In this document: positions 5,914 through 8,122 of the stretch, in pieces | How the letters are laid out: each line of letters opens with the position of its first letter | How positions within the stretch are numbered: position 1 is the stretch's first letter | NCBI GenBank assembly: GCA_050247895.1 | Contig: JBFWTJ010000181.1 | Location: 1-8,122, forward strand | DNA length: 8,122 bases | Direction: 5' to 3' | From: CAVPEW01 sp050247895 | Lineage (GTDB): Bacteria; Actinomycetota; Acidimicrobiia; Acidimicrobiales; VFJN01 | Program-made: the position numbers and the translations under genes | The notes under the pieces: generated by a model | Told to the model about the DNA's origin: nothing | What the model saw: the letters and a program-made list of their open reading frames with translations, nothing else | Database searches by the model: none

Positions 5914-6965
5914 GCCAGGACCTCCTCCAGGGCGGCCAGGAAGGCGTCGTCCTCGTGCTGGGTCCCGACCGTGACGCGCAGGCAGTCGGCCAGGCGCGGC
6001 CACGACGAGCAGTCGCGGACCAGCACGCCCCGGTCGACCAGGGCCTGCCACACGTCGTGGCCGCTCCGGCCCCGGGGTCGGAACAGGACGAAGTTGGCGT
6101 CCGACGGCCACACGTCGACCGCCAGGTCCGACAGGCGGGCGGCCAGCCGTCCCCGCTCCTCGACGAGGGCGGCCACACGGCGGTCCATGGCGTCGCCGTG
6201 CTCCAGCGACAGGAGGCCGGCGGCCTGCTGGAAGGCGTCGAGGTGGTACGGCAGGACGACCTCGTCGAGCTGGGCCACCAGCGGGGCCGGGCCGACGAGG
6301 TAGCCCAACCGCAGACCGGCCATCGACCACGTCTTGGAGAAGGTGCGGGTCACCACCAGGGGGACGTCGTCGCCGGCGAGCTCGAGGGCCGACCACGGCG
6401 CGAACTGGCCGTAGGCCTCGTCGACCACGAGCAGGCCGGGCACCGCACCCAGCACCTCGACCACCGCCTCGCGCCGGTCGACCAGGCCGGTGGGGTTGTT
6501 GGGCGAGCACAGGCAGGTCAGGTGGGGGCGCTCCGCTTCGAGCACCCGGTGGACCTCGGCCAGGTCGAGGGACAGGTCCGCCGCCCGCTCGCCGCTCACC
6601 ACGGTCGTCCCGGTGACCCGCCCGATGTGGCCGTGCAGGGCGTAGGTCGGCTCGAAGGTGGCCATCGAGCGTCCCGCGCCCCCGTAGGCCAGGCACAGCG
6701 TCTGGAGCACCTCGTTGGAGCCGTTGGCCACGAAGACCTGGTCCGGCCGCACGCCGTGCAGGTCGGCCACGGCCCCGCGCAGGGCCCGGTAGCGGCGGTC
6801 CGGGTAGCGGTGCCACTCGATCCGGTCCGGGAGCAGGGCCAGGCGCTCCACCAGCTCGGGCGGCGGCGGGACCGGGGCCTCGTTGGTGTTCAGCCGGACG
6901 GGGACCTCGACCTGGGCCGAGTGGTAGCCGGCGTGCAGGCGCAGGTCGTCGCGGGGGCCGATCAC
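5910..6965 (-). CDS. hisC: Histidinol-phosphate aminotransferase (HisC)
   Basis: PLP-dependent fold-type I aminotransferase that transfers an amino group from glutamate to imidazole acetol phosphate, giving histidinol phosphate. It has 351 residues, normal for the family. Motifs in order are RLNTNEAPVPPP (24-35), RYPD (53-56), VANGSNEVL (79-87), SPNNPTG (154-160), VDEAYGQF (181-188), the PLP-binding TFSKTWSMAGLRLGY (208-222) with Lys211, and the substrate-anchoring Arg at 330 in CLRVTVG. The start is GTG 6965, which overlaps the hisD stop as GTGA and begins V-I-G-P-R-D-D. The reading frame stays open further upstream, but that extension lies entirely inside hisD and has no family similarity. 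The context makes HisC far more likely than a related aromatic aminotransferase. The final codons also encode the hisB ribosome-binding site. Confidence 0.97.
   Translation of the reverse strand: MIGPRDDLRLHAGYHSAQVEVPVRLNTNEAPVPPPPELVERLALLPDRIEWHRYPDRRYRALRGAVADLHGVRPDQVFVANGSNEVLQTLCLAYGGAGRSMATFEPTYALHGHIGRVTGTTVVSGERAADLSLDLAEVHRVLEAERPHLTCLCSPNNPTGLVDRREAVVEVLGAVPGLLVVDEAYGQFAPWSALELAGDDVPLVVTRTFSKTWSMAGLRLGYLVGPAPLVAQLDEVVLPYHLDAFQQAAGLLSLEHGDAMDRRVAALVEERGRLAARLSDLAVDVWPSDANFVLFRPRGRSGHDVWQALVDRGVLVRDCSSWPRLADCLRVTVGTQHEDDAFLAALEEVLA
5920..5928 (-). promoter_or_regulatory. Strong Shine-Dalgarno of hisB
   Basis: GGAGGAGGT is a near-perfect anti-Shine-Dalgarno complement, 6 bases before the hisB ATG at 5913. 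It is built into the last codons of hisC. It is the strongest ribosome-binding site in the window and fixes the hisB start. Confidence 0.85.
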
Positions 6966-8122
6966 GCCCGGGGCCCCGACCTGCGCAGCCGCACGCTCTC
7001 CGCGTGGGCCGGGAGCCCCTCGTACTCGGCCAGTGCCACCACGTGGTCGGCGACCTCGGCCAGGGCGGCCTCGTCGGCGGTGACGACGTGGACGTGGGTG
7101 GTGAAGTCGTCGACCCGCAGGGCGCCCGCGAACCGGGCCGAGCCGAAGGTGGGCAGCACGTGGTTCGGGCCGGCGACGTAGTCGCCCAACGAGGCCGGCG
7201 ACCACCGCCCGCAGAAGACCGCCCCGGCGTGGCGGACCAGGGGCAGCAGCACCTCGGGCTCCTCCACGAGCAGCTCGAGGTGCTCCGGCGCGATGGCGTT
7301 GCACACCGCCATGGCCTGCTCGGGACCGTCGCAGACCACCGCGTAGCCACCCTCGGCCAGGGTCGCCTCGAGGTGGGCCCGCCGGGGCGAGGCCGCGACC
7401 AGGGCGGCCACGACCTCAGCCACCGCGTCGGCCACCGCCGGGTCCCAGGTGACCAGCCACCCCAGGCCGTCGGGGCCGTGCTCGGCCTGGAGCACGACGT
7501 CGACCGCGGCCCACTCGGCCGGCACCCCCGCGTCGGCCACGACCACGACCTCGGACGGCCCGGCGAAGGCCGACGGGACCCCGACCAGGCCCCGCGACGC
7601 CACCTCCCGCTTGGCCTGGGCCACCCGCGCCGAGCCCGGACCCACGATCACGTCGACCGGGCGGATCGAGTCCGTGCCGTAGGCCAGGGCCGCGATCGCC
7701 CCCGGCCCCCCGACCCGGTACACCTCGTCGACACCGGCCAGGGCCGCCGCGGCCAGGATCCCCGGGGCCACGGACCCGTCGGGCCGCGGCGAGGTCACCA
7801 GGACCACCTCGGCGACGCCGGCCACCTTGGCCGGTGTGGCGGTCATCAGCACCGTCGACACCAGCGGGGCCAGCGCCGAGGGCACGTAGCAGGCCGCCCG
7901 GTCCACGGGACGGACCAGCTCCCGGACCACCAGGCGCCCGTTGCGGTGCTCGACCGGATCGTGGCGCTGGGTGGCGTGGTACGCCTCGATGTTGCGGTGG
8001 GCCAGCTCCAACGCGGCCCGCAGGTCGTCGTCGATCTCGTCCAGCGCGGCCCGCACCAGGTGGTCGGGCACCCTCAGGTCGTCGACCCTCTCGCCGACGA
8101 ACCGCTCGGTGAGCACCCGCAG
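6962..8122 (-). CDS. hisD: Histidinol dehydrogenase (HisD), 5' end beyond window, atypical NAD site
   Basis: Zinc-dependent, NAD-linked dehydrogenase that oxidises L-histidinol to L-histidine in two steps, the last reactions of the pathway. 386 residues are visible; roughly 45 N-terminal residues are probably missing, as the family is about 430 long. The frame is open to base 8122, so the GTG at 8116 should not be taken as the start. Conserved marks include QAEHGPD (bases about 7470-7490) with the Gln and His zinc ligands, PEHLEL (catalytic Glu-His), SLGDYVAGPNHVLPT with the zinc-ligand Asp, and LPAHAESVRLR with the final His ligand. The NAD-binding part is unusual: YVPSALAP replaces the usual YVPGG, GGPGAIAALAYG replaces GGAQAIAA, and GPGSARV replaces GPGN. 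So Gln188 and Asn211 of the E. coli enzyme become Gly and Ser, while Tyr130 is kept. AFAGPSEV retains the GPSE part of its motif. Position at the head of the coupled his block supports a real role in histidine synthesis. Its stop overlaps the hisC start. Confidence 0.95.
   Translation of the reverse strand: MRVLTERFVGERVDDLRVPDHLVRAALDEIDDDLRAALELAHRNIEAYHATQRHDPVEHRNGRLVVRELVRPVDRAACYVPSALAPLVSTVLMTATPAKVAGVAEVVLVTSPRPDGSVAPGILAAAALAGVDEVYRVGGPGAIAALAYGTDSIRPVDVIVGPGSARVAQAKREVASRGLVGVPSAFAGPSEVVVVADAGVPAEWAAVDVVLQAEHGPDGLGWLVTWDPAVADAVAEVVAALVAASPRRAHLEATLAEGGYAVVCDGPEQAMAVCNAIAPEHLELLVEEPEVLLPLVRHAGAVFCGRWSPASLGDYVAGPNHVLPTFGSARFAGALRVDDFTTHVHVVTADEAALAEVADHVVALAEYEGLPAHAESVRLRRSGPRA

Noticed and set aside
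5955..7181. Plus-strand open frame of 408 codons opposite hisC and hisD
   Set aside because: Shadow of the well-supported hisC and hisD frames; no domain or signal recognisable and no ribosome-binding site noted.
5314..7350. Apparent 678-residue minus-strand protein that could be read as a fusion with HisB
   Set aside because: Only the last 199 residues are HisB. The upstream part is an out-of-frame reading of hisC and hisD with repetitive Arg/Gly/Pro content. The ATG at 5913 with its strong Shine-Dalgarno is the true start.
8114..8116. GTG as the start of hisD
   Set aside because: The frame remains open to the window edge and the family has about 45 further N-terminal residues, so this GTG is an internal Val codon.
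1..8122. Mobile elements, CRISPR arrays, tRNA or rRNA genes, prophage or defence genes
   Set aside because: None seen: nearly every base falls in a conserved biosynthetic or housekeeping gene, and gaps are at most about 52 bases.

Overview
This is a very GC-rich stretch, packed with genes that are all read from the minus strand. Codon use (third positions mostly G or C), frequent GTG starts, the actinobacterial-style linkage of his genes with trpE, and a co-chaperonin paralogue ending in STGLYL all point to an actinobacterium. Acidimicrobiia or a related environmental lineage is plausible, but this is an inference with no rRNA or marker gene behind it.

In the direction of transcription (right to left) the window holds: hisD (5' end beyond the right edge), hisC, hisB, hisH, hisA, hisF, a GroES/Cpn10-like gene, hisI, trpE, and a YgfZ/GcvT-like folate-binding gene that runs off the left edge. 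The first six genes form one translationally coupled block. Every junction from hisD to hisF is a 4-base RTGA overlap, in which the start codon of the next gene overlaps the TGA of the previous one. After hisF the spacing changes to short gaps of 39, 52, 10 and 30 bases. No stretch longer than about 52 bases is non-coding, and no RNA gene, mobile element, CRISPR array or long repeat was seen.

Together the genes cover the middle and late steps of histidine synthesis: HisI (PRA-CH), HisA (ProFAR isomerase), HisH/HisF (IGP synthase), HisB (IGP dehydratase), HisC (aminotransferase) and HisD (dehydrogenase). TrpE, the large subunit of anthranilate synthase, commits chorismate to tryptophan. HisG, HisE, histidinol-phosphate phosphatase and TrpG are not in the window.

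Nothing here looks like a wholly new system; it is a core biosynthetic locus. Four details deserve a second look. (1) HisD keeps its zinc and catalytic residues but has Gly and Ser where the family has its NAD-contacting Gln and Asn. (2) A GroES paralogue lacking the roof hairpin sits inside the amino-acid cluster without groEL. (3) A TANNNT hexamer lies 6-7 bases before the start codons of the GroES-like gene, hisI and ygfZ, as expected for leaderless internal promoters, and two of the three share a 10-base block. (4) HisA mixes HisA-type and PriA-type motifs.
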